Source: Planctomycetia bacterium | GTDB lineage: Bacteria; Planctomycetota; Phycisphaerae; UBA1845; UTPLA1 | Direction: 5' to 3' | DNA: 64,000 nt | Assembly: GCA_015075745.1 (NCBI GenBank) | Contig: JABTTW010000001.1 | Coordinates: forward strand, 1 to 64,000 | Part shown: positions 27,828-36,010 of the stretch, in pieces | Numbering within the stretch: the first letter of the stretch is position 1 | Layout: each line of letters starts with the position of its first letter | Notes under the pieces: generated by a model | Databases searched by the model: none | Told to the model about the DNA's origin: nothing | What the model saw: only the letters and a program-made list of their open reading frames with translations | Program-made: the position numbers and the translations under genes

Positions 27828-28284
27828 TTGATACGCACCGCGAGGTACCCCCCAGACATCCGCCTAATCTGAAACAGGAAGCGATAATAACGTGTTACAA
27901 CCAAAGCCGGAACGCCCCGGTGATCGGAAATCGTGCAATCCGCCTCTGGCCCCCCTTCCGGGCAGCCGGTCCCGGTTGGGACCTCAAAAACGCCCCTTTC
28001 GGGACGGCTGTGAAATTTTTTGGAAAAAGAGAAGAAAGCACTCGAAACCCTTGAACTGCACAGTTAGTTCTGTTAAGCTCGCTTTCTGCGTGGAGGAAGG
28101 TAGCGCAACGGCGCTCTTCATGCATTGAGCCGACGTTTCATAGCTTTGATCAGTTCTTGCTATTGGATCGTCCTCAAGACTCGAACGTCGTAGAAATTGA
28201 TGCAAATGGCCTTTTGGCTGTATGTGCAGCATGGCTTTGCATGAAGTGGGAAGGACTGGGTCACTCGACATAGGAGTAAGGAAG
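27828..28284. other. Intergenic region upstream of the PEP-CTERM gene
   Basis: No gene seen. A weak promoter-like pair TTGATG (28197-28202) and TATGTG (28221-28226), spaced 18 bases, could drive the downstream gene. AGGAGTAAGGAAG just before 28285 is a strong ribosome site. Confidence 0.3.
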
Positions 28285-28944
28285 ATGCAGAAGAAGACGA
28301 TCATTGGATTAGCTCTGGTAGGCGCGATCGCCCTAACCAGTGTTCCGGCGATGGCTGATGTTGTTTGCCCGGATCAGACACCGAAGGTTTACGTGGTTCG
28401 CCCGACCCCTTCGGTCACGATTCCTGACAACAACCCAGCGGGTGGTAACGTATCGATCATGGTTCCCAATGACGATCCGGCCTGTCCGTTGATCTGGGAC
28501 CTCAACGTTGACGTCATCGTCCGCCACACTTGGCAGGGCGACCTCCGGCTCACGCTGACGGGGCCGGGCGGCCAGCAGGTCGTTCTCATGGATCGCCCTG
28601 GTTACTCGGGAAGCGGCTTCGGCTTCTCGAACAACAACCTCGGTAATCCGGCCGCGCAGACCCCGTTCATCTTCGACGATGAAGCGGCTCTGGTTTATGA
28701 CACCGGTTCGGCCGGCACGAACGTCAACAACCCGGTCGGCAGCTGGCGCCCCGAGAACCCGCTGAGCGGTTTCGACCAGCTCCCGAAGGCCGGTCTGTGG
28801 ACCCTGAACATCACCGACAATGCCGGTGGTGATACGGGCTTCATCGATCAGTTCTCGCTGCACTTCGTGAACAAGGTTCCCGAGCCGGCTTCGCTGGCCC
28901 TGCTTGGCTTCGGCGCTCTGGCCCTCATTCGCCGCCGCCGGTAA
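28285..28944 (+). CDS. Secreted P-domain protein with PEP-CTERM sorting signal
   Basis: A 219-residue secreted protein: Sec signal peptide (KKTIIGLALVGAIALTSVPAMA), then a single proprotein-convertase P domain (DLNVDVIVRHTWQGDLRLTLTGPGG at its start, GLWTLNITDNAGGDTGFIDQFSLHF at its end; quoted in part), then a C-terminal VPEPASLALLGFGALALIRRRR anchor cleaved and sorted by the exosortase system. P domains usually accompany a subtilase or metalloprotease; here the domain stands alone, with no protease in the same protein. It is monocistronic, with a strong ribosome site upstream and a terminator 60 bases downstream. Confidence 0.9.
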   Translation: MQKKTIIGLALVGAIALTSVPAMADVVCPDQTPKVYVVRPTPSVTIPDNNPAGGNVSIMVPNDDPACPLIWDLNVDVIVRHTWQGDLRLTLTGPGGQQVVLMDRPGYSGSGFGFSNNNLGNPAAQTPFIFDDEAALVYDTGSAGTNVNNPVGSWRPENPLSGFDQLPKAGLWTLNITDNAGGDTGFIDQFSLHFVNKVPEPASLALLGFGALALIRRRR

Positions 28945-29004
28945 GTCGCTCGGTTGGAATCTGACGTCGGACTTGCTCTGACGTGACAATTCAGTAGCTA
29001 TCAA

Positions 29005-29038
29005 GGCCTCGGTGGAAACCCACCGAGGCCTTTCTATT
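29005..29038 (+). terminator. Rho-independent terminator
   Basis: An 11-bp perfect stem GGCCTCGGTGG/CCACCGAGGCC with an AAAC loop, followed by TTTCTATTT. It ends the PEP-CTERM transcript. Confidence 0.85.
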
Positions 29039-29347
29039 TCCTGAGTCTCGGATCCGGAGGGATCTCGGCGCCTGAAGCGACCCATTTGGCTCACCGGAGA
29101 GCCGTGCCCGGCCCTTGGCTTATCGGGGTGCTCTTTCGCGTCGGACTGACCTGTTGAATTCGCTCCTGCGGCGATGTGACGCTCTCCAAAGCGTTTTATG
29201 GCGATTAAGTGCCATGCACCGCCCGTTTCGACTCCAATTCAATCAAACGGCAAAGAGGCCCTGAATTGCTTTGGAGCATGCCGCTGTCTGGACCCGTCGG
29301 CCGTTCTGCGGCAGCGGCCCCCACGCAAAAAATCCGGCGCTATTCGC

Positions 29348-29376
29348 TTGCACTGATTGTCGACGGGCGGTATATT
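29348..29376 (+). promoter_or_regulatory. tetR promoter
   Basis: TTGCAC (29348-29353) and TATATT (29371-29376) are spaced by exactly 17 bases. The predicted start of transcription, near 29383, falls within the adjacent palindrome. Confidence 0.65.
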
Positions 29377-29396
29377 AGTTGACTGTTCAACTAATA
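29373..29396. promoter_or_regulatory. Operator palindrome for the TetR regulator
   Basis: Perfect inverted repeat with arms TATTAGTTGA and TCAACTAATA around CTGT. It overlaps the -10 box and the expected transcription start and lies nine bases before the tetR start codon, an ideal place for autorepression. A TTGA...TCAA core fits several TetR-family operators. Confidence 0.75.
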
Positions 29397-29404
29397 GGTC
29401 TCAT

Positions 29405-30007
29405 ATGCCCGAGGAACACATCAGTACGAAGGAACGAATCGTCCTTGCGGCGAGGGAGCTTTTTCACACGCAGGGATACCACGCCACGAGCATGGCGGAG
29501 ATTCTGAAGAAGGCGGAGGCCAACAGCGGGAGCCTTTACTACTACTTCAAATCCAAGAACGAGCTACTCCTGGCGGTGCTGGGGTGGTACGAGCAAATGC
29601 TCCATCCGATGGTCATGGACCCCGCGTTTGCCATTTCAGAGGACCCGATCGAGCGCGTGTTCGCGGTGCTGGCCGGATACCGGGAAATGCTGCTGATGAC
29701 GGAATGCACCGTTGGATGCCCCATTGGCAATCTTGCGTTGGAACTGACTGAGTGCGAGCCGGAAGTCCGAGCCAAAATCGAATTGAATTTCTCCAATTGG
29801 TGCAAGGCGATCGAAAACTGTCTTCGGGAAGCGGCGGATCGGCTTCCGCGGGACATCGATTTCGAGCGGATGTCACGATTCGTCTTGACGGTGATGGAGG
29901 GCGGGATCATGCAGGCCCGCGGCCATCGCGATGTCAAGCGTTACGACGACTCTGTGGCACAGTTGCGGGATTACTTCGATCGCCTGCAAGCCAAAAGTGC
30001 GGCCTGA
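29405..30007 (+). CDS. TetR/AcrR-family transcriptional regulator
   Basis: A 200-residue repressor. Residues ~8-55 form the DNA-binding domain (TKERIVLAARELFHTQGYHATSMAEILKKAEANSGSLYYYFKSKNELL, quoted in part). The ligand-binding part carries CTVGCPIGNLALELTE, which resembles the LmrA/YxaF-type C-terminal domain. It probably represses its own promoter through the palindrome at 29373-29396, and perhaps the following genes, because the next start is only 74 bases away and no terminator intervenes. ATG at 29405 is chosen because the upstream open frame would run through the operator. Confidence 0.9.
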   Translation: MPEEHISTKERIVLAARELFHTQGYHATSMAEILKKAEANSGSLYYYFKSKNELLLAVLGWYEQMLHPMVMDPAFAISEDPIERVFAVLAGYREMLLMTECTVGCPIGNLALELTECEPEVRAKIELNFSNWCKAIENCLREAADRLPRDIDFERMSRFVLTVMEGGIMQARGHRDVKRYDDSVAQLRDYFDRLQAKSAA

Positions 30008-30081
30008 AACGTGTTCAAGAAGTGAGTGAGCCGGGCGACGGCGAAGCGGTCCGTCGGATGTAATCATGAAAGGGAAATGCG

Positions 30082-31134
30082 ATGAGTCGGAAATCGATGA
30101 AGTGGCAACGCGTGGCGATCTGCCTCACGGGGATCGGGTGGTCGGCAGCCGCACAGGCCGGCGAGCCTCGAATGATCCGGAAGGATGTCGAGGTCAAAGG
30201 CACGGCGGAACAGGTCTTCAAACTATGGACGACGCCGGAGGGGATTGCCAAATTCTTCTCGCCCGAATCGAAAATCGAGCTGAGGCTCGGCGGGGCATAT
30301 GACCTTTACATGAGCATGGAGGAGCCCGACAAGCAGGGGAAGCGCGGGGCCGAAGGTTCGCGGATATTGGGCTACATCGAAAACGAGATGCTGGCATTCG
30401 ACTGGACGTTTCCCCCCGCCGTTGAGAGCCTTCGCTACGCCGGCGAGAAGACGCAGGTCGTGCTTCGCTTCATCGACCTGGGTAACGGCCGAGTTCGCGT
30501 CAAGCTCGTGCAGCACGGCTGGGGCGAGGGGGCCGAATGGGACAAGGGGTTTGAGTATTTCGACGCCGCGTGGGGCCATGTCCTTCGACAATTGAAGGAG
30601 TATAAGGACGCGAATCACTCGGCGGCGGACGCCTCGACAGCGAAGTCGAAGACATGGGATGACCGGCACGTGACGATCACTTCGACGGACAGCCCTATCA
30701 AGCGGCAGGAATTCGAGATGAACGTGCCGGTGGCGGTTGAGGATGTCTGGAACCTGCTGGCGACGACCGAAGGCTTCAAGATGCTCGGTGCGAAGGAGCC
30801 GCTGGTCGAATTGAAGCCCGGCGGGGCCTATTCGTTCTGGCCAGGGGCGCCGAACAAGGTCCTGTCTTTCATTCCCGGCGAGATGCTGTGCACGAGCGGC
30901 AGCGCGCCGCCCGAGTTTCCCAACGTGCGCAAGGGCGGCACTTGGAGCGCTTATTACTTCGAGTCCCTCGGGGCGGGCAAGACGAAGTTGCGCCTCTCAT
31001 GCACCGGCTGGCGTCCCGGAGAGAAGGAATGGGACGACGCCTATGACTACTTCCTCAAGAACAACCCTGTGTTTCTGAACAGCGTGTATGGATTGCTGGT
31101 CAAGAACGCGGCACAAGCTAATTCGGCTAAGTGA
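30082..31134 (+). CDS. Secreted tandem SRPBCC (AHSA1-like) protein
   Basis: A 350-residue protein with a signal peptide (cleavage likely after AAAQA) and two consecutive AHSA1/START-like SRPBCC modules, residues ~33-175 and ~205-340. Each begins with the typical VEVKGTAEQVFKLWTTPEGIAKFF or EMNVPVAVEDVWNLLATTEGFKML pattern (quoted in part), and GRVRVKLVQHGW / TKLRLSCTGW mark the late strands. SRPBCC folds bind hydrophobic ligands in a deep pocket. A good ribosome site (AAGGGAAA) precedes the ATG. It is the second gene of the TetR cluster. Confidence 0.82.
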   Translation: MSRKSMKWQRVAICLTGIGWSAAAQAGEPRMIRKDVEVKGTAEQVFKLWTTPEGIAKFFSPESKIELRLGGAYDLYMSMEEPDKQGKRGAEGSRILGYIENEMLAFDWTFPPAVESLRYAGEKTQVVLRFIDLGNGRVRVKLVQHGWGEGAEWDKGFEYFDAAWGHVLRQLKEYKDANHSAADASTAKSKTWDDRHVTITSTDSPIKRQEFEMNVPVAVEDVWNLLATTEGFKMLGAKEPLVELKPGGAYSFWPGAPNKVLSFIPGEMLCTSGSAPPEFPNVRKGGTWSAYYFESLGAGKTKLRLSCTGWRPGEKEWDDAYDYFLKNNPVFLNSVYGLLVKNAAQANSAK

Positions 31135-31182
31135 ACATGGAATCGTTTTGATTCCTTGCACGAAATGGATCGGGATGATGCG

Positions 31183-33801
31183 ATGAAACGACAGCTTCTT
31201 CTCATTGGCACTATCACGTTCGCCGGACTCGTCGGCGGCCCGCTCCAGGTCAGTCATGCCGGTGATCCTGTCGGCAATGCGCTGCGAAGCGAGGGAATCG
31301 TCGATGCGCCGATCGAGGCCGTTTGGGATGCGTTCACCACGAAGGAAGGCATTGAGTCGTGGATGGTCCCGCACGCGGAGATTGACCTTCGCGTGGGCGG
31401 GAAGATGCGCACCACTTATGACCCGAATGGCGTGATCGGCGATGACAGCACAATTGAAAACACCATTCTCAGCTTCGATCCGCCGCACATGCTGTCGATC
31501 AAGGCGACCAAACCGCCGGCCAATTTCCCGATGAAGGAGGCGATCAAGAACATGTGGTCGGTGATCTATCTCGACCCCGTGGATTCGAAGCGAACGCGGA
31601 TCACGGTCGTCGGCATGGGCTATGGCGACGACGAGGCCTCGCAGACACTTCGCAAGCACTTCGACGCGGGAAATACCTGGACGATCAATAAGTTGCAGGA
31701 GCGGTTTGGAAAGGCGCCCGCGACGCAGCCGGTCGACATCTCCGGCCTGCTGCCGGACAAGACTCACTTGCAGCGGCCGGTGTCTGCCTCGTCGGCGGCG
31801 AACTCACATGGGGCGGATGATGACCTGTTCGCTTCGTATCTGGCCCACATTGCAGCGGCGAGCGCCGCTCTTGTGGCAGGTCAGGTCGCGGAGGTCGATC
31901 GATGGCTCAGCAGCGCACCGTCTAGATTCCGTAACTGGGAATGGCGCTATCTCAAAGCGGCCATGGATCAGAGCGTCCGCACAAGTGTGGATCAGGGAGC
32001 GGCCGTCATGTCTGTGGCAATCAGCCCGGACGGCAAGCTGCTGGCCGAGGCGCTCGCGGATGGGACGACGATTCTGCGCGATGCCGAATCGTGGAAGGAG
32101 CTTCGCCGGGTCAAGACGAATGAGAAGTCACTTTGGCATGTCGCCTTCAGCCGGGACGGCCGGCGCATTGCCGCTTCATCGTCTGACGGGGCTGCTCGAG
32201 TCTATGAGGTTGAGACCGGGGAACTGGTTCGCGAGCTTAAGCACGAGAAGACGCAGGTGTACTCCGCGTCATTCAGCCCGGACGGCGAGCGACTGGCGAC
32301 TTCCATGCTCAGCTATGTCAAGGTTTGGAACCTCGAGACCGGCGAGAAAATTCACACGCTCAAGGGACATGTCGAGCGTCCTCCGGTTCCGTGCGTGACG
32401 TACAGCCCGGACGGCAAGCTGCTTGCCTCGGCCTCGTGGGACAACAACGTGATTATCTGGGACGCCGAAACCGGAGCTGAGCTGCACAAGCTGGGTCCGG
32501 GCTACGGCGGCGCCAAGTACACGCCCTACAACGCCGTGGTCTTCAGCCCGGACGGGAAGGAGCTTTGCGCGTGCAGCGGGAACAAGGCGATCACGACATG
32601 GAGCGTGTCGGACAGTAAGCAGATCAACCAATGGGAGGCGCACGATCAGACGATCTACGCCGTAGCTTACAGCCGTGACGGGTCGCACATCGCGTCGACC
32701 GGGGCCGACGGGCGAATCAGGCTCTGGAATTCGAAGACCGGGGCGATTGAGTTTGAGGCGATCGGCCACCGCGACGTTGTCCGCTCTTTGGCGTTCGGCG
32801 CGGACGACCGAACGCTGGTATCTGCCGGGGCCGATCAGCGGATCAAGCAGTGGGCTATTAAGGACCAGCCGCCGTCCGCCATTAAGTGCGCCAAAGGTGT
32901 TTGGGGCTCTCCCTTCTGCACGGATGGGAAACGAATCGCGACCGCATCGTCGGATATGAGCGTAAGGGTCTGGGACCTGTCCAATGGGAAAGAACTGGCG
33001 TCGTTCATCAACCTGCCCGAGCAGGCGACGAGCGCCGCGTTCAGTCCGGACGGCAAGCGGCTGGCCGGTGTGACGAACGATCCGACGGTGCTCATCTGGA
33101 ATCTTGAGACGCAGGAGCTGATTCACGAACTCAAGGGACATACAAAAGGAAATCCGTGCGTCATCTGGAATTCAAAAGGCGATCGCATCGCCACGGCGTC
33201 GTACGACGGCACGATTCGTGTGTGGGACCCGGATCGCGGAGAAACGATTCTCGTGATCGATAAGAAGGAGGCGGGATCGTACCGCATCGCATTCTCGCCC
33301 GACGACAGCTTGATCGCCGCCGCGGGCAATGACGGCATTGTTTATCTCTGGGATGCCAAGAGCGGCGAGGAGAAAGCGGCGATGAAAGGCCATTCGGCGA
33401 AATTGTTCTCAGTGTGCTTCAGCCGCGATGGTTTATTGCTGGCCTCTGCCGGAAACGACAGGGCTATCCGCATCTGGGATGTGAAGTCCCGGGAATGCCT
33501 GCACACGATGACAGGACACGCGCGAGAAATCTGCGGGCTGGCCTTCTCGGGGGACGGCTCTCGGCTGGGTTCAGCCTCATACGACCAGACGGTTCGACTT
33601 TGGGATGTGAGGCGAGGCGTCTGCGTTGCGAAGTTGATCGACTCGGGGGAATCCGCCTATGCGCTGGAATTCGGCCCGGACGGGACGCAACTGGCGGCAA
33701 CTTTCGTGGATGGGACGGTTCGATTGCTGGACACGGTATCGACGGCCGATCGGCAGGCCGGTGGGAATGATGTGATTTCGGCGCGGACGTCGGGTCCATA
33801 G
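31183..33801 (+). CDS. SRPBCC-WD40 fusion protein with 14 WD repeats
   Basis: An 872-residue exported protein. Residues 1-26 are a signal peptide; ~30-180 an AHSA1-like SRPBCC domain (GIVDAPIEAVWDAFTTKEGIESWM at its start, quoted in part); ~205-270 a helical linker (YLAHIAAASAALVAGQVAEVDRWLSSAP then RNWEWRYLK); ~275-865 fourteen WD40 repeats, enough for two seven-bladed propellers. The linker with FRNWEWRYLK is the one normally placed between kinase domain and WD40 repeats in planctomycete kinases, but no kinase is present. The gene follows the tandem SRPBCC gene by 48 bases. Function unknown; ligand sensing coupled to a protein scaffold is one reading. Confidence 0.85.
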   Translation: MKRQLLLIGTITFAGLVGGPLQVSHAGDPVGNALRSEGIVDAPIEAVWDAFTTKEGIESWMVPHAEIDLRVGGKMRTTYDPNGVIGDDSTIENTILSFDPPHMLSIKATKPPANFPMKEAIKNMWSVIYLDPVDSKRTRITVVGMGYGDDEASQTLRKHFDAGNTWTINKLQERFGKAPATQPVDISGLLPDKTHLQRPVSASSAANSHGADDDLFASYLAHIAAASAALVAGQVAEVDRWLSSAPSRFRNWEWRYLKAAMDQSVRTSVDQGAAVMSVAISPDGKLLAEALADGTTILRDAESWKELRRVKTNEKSLWHVAFSRDGRRIAASSSDGAARVYEVETGELVRELKHEKTQVYSASFSPDGERLATSMLSYVKVWNLETGEKIHTLKGHVERPPVPCVTYSPDGKLLASASWDNNVIIWDAETGAELHKLGPGYGGAKYTPYNAVVFSPDGKELCACSGNKAITTWSVSDSKQINQWEAHDQTIYAVAYSRDGSHIASTGADGRIRLWNSKTGAIEFEAIGHRDVVRSLAFGADDRTLVSAGADQRIKQWAIKDQPPSAIKCAKGVWGSPFCTDGKRIATASSDMSVRVWDLSNGKELASFINLPEQATSAAFSPDGKRLAGVTNDPTVLIWNLETQELIHELKGHTKGNPCVIWNSKGDRIATASYDGTIRVWDPDRGETILVIDKKEAGSYRIAFSPDDSLIAAAGNDGIVYLWDAKSGEEKAAMKGHSAKLFSVCFSRDGLLLASAGNDRAIRIWDVKSRECLHTMTGHAREICGLAFSGDGSRLGSASYDQTVRLWDVRRGVCVAKLIDSGESAYALEFGPDGTQLAATFVDGTVRLLDTVSTADRQAGGNDVISARTSGP

Positions 33802-33868
33802 ATTGCAAAGCCCTGGCGGACGAAGAGCGGAATCGGAAGTGACGAGTAAAGATTCTGAGGAGAATGCC

Positions 33869-34249
33869 ATGAGCACAGTGAATCAAGGTAACGGAGCAAT
33901 GGTCAAGTACACGGCGATCGGGACGGTGCTTCAGATCGCTATGGTCGTCGGCGGACACTACAACGAATTCATCCGCATGAACATTTTTGCCCCGGGCGGC
34001 ATGGCGATCTCCATGCTCTTTGGCGCGCTGTGGGCGAAGTCCGCGGCGACATCGAAGGGCGGAGGATTCGTCGGCGGGGCAGTGGTCGGTGGGCTCTGCG
34101 CAATCATCGGCATCGCGGCATCCGTTGCGCTGGGCGACACGGAGGCGGCGGTGCTGGCCTTTGGAACACTCGGTTCGGCGGTCACGGGCGGGCTGGGCGG
34201 CCTGGCGGTCTTGGCGATTTCCGGAAAGCGTGCGGCCCCGGCAGCGTGA
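33869..34249 (+). CDS. Small four-helix membrane protein of unknown function
   Basis: A 126-residue protein with about four hydrophobic, glycine- and alanine-rich helices (VKYTAIGTVLQIAMVVGG, GGMAISMLFGALWA, GGAVVGGLCAIIGIAASVAL, VTGGLGGLAVLAIS). AGGAG precedes the ATG at 33869. Conserved family not recognised. It closes the tightly spaced part of the TetR cluster. Confidence 0.7.
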   Translation: MSTVNQGNGAMVKYTAIGTVLQIAMVVGGHYNEFIRMNIFAPGGMAISMLFGALWAKSAATSKGGGFVGGAVVGGLCAIIGIAASVALGDTEAAVLAFGTLGSAVTGGLGGLAVLAISGKRAAPAA

Positions 34250-34540
34250 CGCAATCCCGGCGCAATCATAGGATTCGCGGCGACGGTCGGTAATGCGTCA
34301 TGCTGCTTACGATTCACCAGAGCGCTTCGGGAATTTGACGTGTTGGACGGCTAATGACTGTGCGTGAGCCTTGCATGGGACGCCGTCAAAATCGGGTTGC
34401 TAACTATGCGGCAGGTTGCATTGACCGGGATAAACCGTTGGGCGGCACGGAGTAAGCGCTTGTCGTGTTTTTACAATCGCTATGCCCGAGGAGTGTTGTT
34501 AGAATACCGGGCTCGGCGGGCAAGAAAACACCTGACATTT
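34250..34540. other. Intergenic region without recognised features
   Basis: Short open frames occur on both strands but none has a ribosome site and protein-like content. No hairpin terminator or promoter is convincing. Confidence 0.4.
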
Positions 34541-34579
34541 AGGAGACAAATCGGATGAAGACCAAATTGTAATTTCACT
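34541..34579 (+). other. Ribosome site and frameshifted signal-peptide start of the DUF1579 gene
   Basis: AGGAGA at 34541 serves an ATG at 34555, but that frame reads M-K-T-K-L and stops. Dropping one T (34570) joins it in frame to the downstream gene and gives MKTKLNFTVIVASAVAMF, a good signal peptide. The present sequence thus carries an apparent +1 insertion. Confidence 0.6.
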
Positions 34580-35209
34580 GTGATCGTCGCATCGGCGGTG
34601 GCGATGTTCAGTCAATCGGCGGTTTCCGAGGACAAGCCGGGCGGCGCGCCGGACCCGGAAATGATGAAGCAGATGATGGAAGGGATGAAGCGCTGGATCG
34701 AGACGACCAAGCCCGGCAAGCATCACAAGGTGCTCGATTCCCACGCTGGAACGTGGGACGTCACGTTCCGCATGTGGATGGACCCGTCGGCGCCGCCCAT
34801 GGAGACGAAGGGCGTGTCCGAGGTGAAGTGGATCATGGGCAAGCGGTTCCTTCTCGAAGAATACAAGGGCGAGATGCTCATGCCTGATGAGACGGGCATG
34901 CAGATGAAGAAAGTCCCTTACGAAGGCATGGGCACGCTGGGGTACGACGTTTATCGCAACATGTACACTGGCACGTGGCTGTCGAATCTTCAGACAAACG
35001 TGCTGACCATGAACGGCAGCATGGAGCCGGGCAGCAAGGTACTTCGAATGTTCGGCGAGATGGATGAGCCGATGCTGAATGTCATCGGTCGAACGGTCAA
35101 GTATGTGACGACCATCAAAGACAAGGACACGCGGATGTTCGAGTGCTTCGATCTTCATGCCTCTGACACACACCGGGTCTTTGAGATCGAGTACAAGCGC
35201 AAGAAATAG
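34580..35209 (+). CDS. DUF1579 family exported protein (5' end frameshifted)
   Basis: About 209 residues from a GTG at 34580. The body matches DUF1579: HKVLDSHAGTWDVTFRMWMDP, WIMGKRFLLEEYKGEML, GMGTLGYDVYRNMYTGTWLSN and MFGEMDEP (motifs partly quoted). The function of the family is unknown. The hydrophobic IVASAVAMFSQSAVS segment at the start is only the second half of a signal peptide; the first half lies in another frame starting at 34555. The protein is either poorly exported, the sequence has an error, or the gene is decaying. It sits in a cluster with SRPBCC and VOC proteins, families that often occur together. Confidence 0.78.
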   Translation: MIVASAVAMFSQSAVSEDKPGGAPDPEMMKQMMEGMKRWIETTKPGKHHKVLDSHAGTWDVTFRMWMDPSAPPMETKGVSEVKWIMGKRFLLEEYKGEMLMPDETGMQMKKVPYEGMGTLGYDVYRNMYTGTWLSNLQTNVLTMNGSMEPGSKVLRMFGEMDEPMLNVIGRTVKYVTTIKDKDTRMFECFDLHASDTHRVFEIEYKRKK

Positions 35210-35301
35210 GCAAACCGCGAAGGAGCCGACCTACGGGCAAGGACGCCTTGCATTTGAAACGATGAAGTTGCACAGAACCTATTTACATGAAAGGAAGAAA
35301 C

Positions 35302-35784
35302 ATGGCAGGCAAGGTAAACCCGATTCCAGAGGGATTTAACTCGGTCACGCCTCACATCGTCGTGAAGGGCGCCAAGGCGGCGATGGAGTTTTACAAGAAG
35401 GCCTTCGGCGCGGAGGAAGTCATGTGCATTCCCGCGCCGGACGGCTCGGTCATGCATGCCGAGATCCAACTTGGGAATTCGCGCGTCATGATCGCGGAAG
35501 AGAACCCGCAGATGGGCTGTCAGTCACCCAAGAGCCTCGGGGGCTCGCCGATCACGGTTCATCTTTACGTCAATGACGTCGATTCGGTGGTGAATCAGGC
35601 GGTGAAGGCGGGGGCAACGTCGGTCATGCCCATTACCGACATGTTCTGGGGCGACCGGTACGGCATGGTTACCGATCCGTTCGGTCACAAGTGGTCAGTG
35701 GCGACGCATACGGAAGACCTGACTCCGGAGCAGATCGGCGAGCGGATGGCCAAGGCCTTCGCCGGCGGCGGTTGCGGCGCATAA
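35302..35784 (+). CDS. VOC-family (glyoxalase/PhnB-like) protein
   Basis: A 160-residue protein of the vicinal-oxygen-chelate fold. The pattern PHIVVKGAKAAMEFYKKAFGAEEV, DGSVMHAEIQLGNSRVMIAEE and MFWGDRYGMVTDPFGHKWSVATH (quoted in part) is that of PhnB-type VOC proteins. A metal-binding His/Glu set is plausible (H in MHAEI, D/E in the last strand) but the substrate is unknown. The ATG at 35302 has AAAGGAAG at the right distance; an upstream ATG at 35287 lies within that ribosome site. A terminator 30 bases downstream ends the cluster. Confidence 0.88.
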   Translation: MAGKVNPIPEGFNSVTPHIVVKGAKAAMEFYKKAFGAEEVMCIPAPDGSVMHAEIQLGNSRVMIAEENPQMGCQSPKSLGGSPITVHLYVNDVDSVVNQAVKAGATSVMPITDMFWGDRYGMVTDPFGHKWSVATHTEDLTPEQIGERMAKAFAGGGCGA

Positions 35785-35813
35785 AACCGGACGAAAGTCC
35801 GACGATAACATTC

Positions 35814-35846
35814 AAAGCCCCGGGCAATCGCCTGGGGCTTTCTTTT
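35814..35846 (+). terminator. Rho-independent terminator
   Basis: Stem AAAGCCCCGGG/CCTGGGGCTTT (one G-U pair) with loop CAATCG, then CTTTT. It closes the VOC gene and the TetR cluster. Confidence 0.85.
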
Positions 35847-36010
35847 GGCGCCTCGCCCCTACCGACGCAGAGCCCGGCGACGGCGGCGGCGCACAACGAT
35901 TTGAGTACCGCGCTCAAAAATCGGTGGAAGACGAGGGACTGCTGACGTAGGCTTGTCCTGTGGCGAGGGCGAATGACACTCGTAGTGTTGCCGGGTAGCG
36001 AGATACGGGC

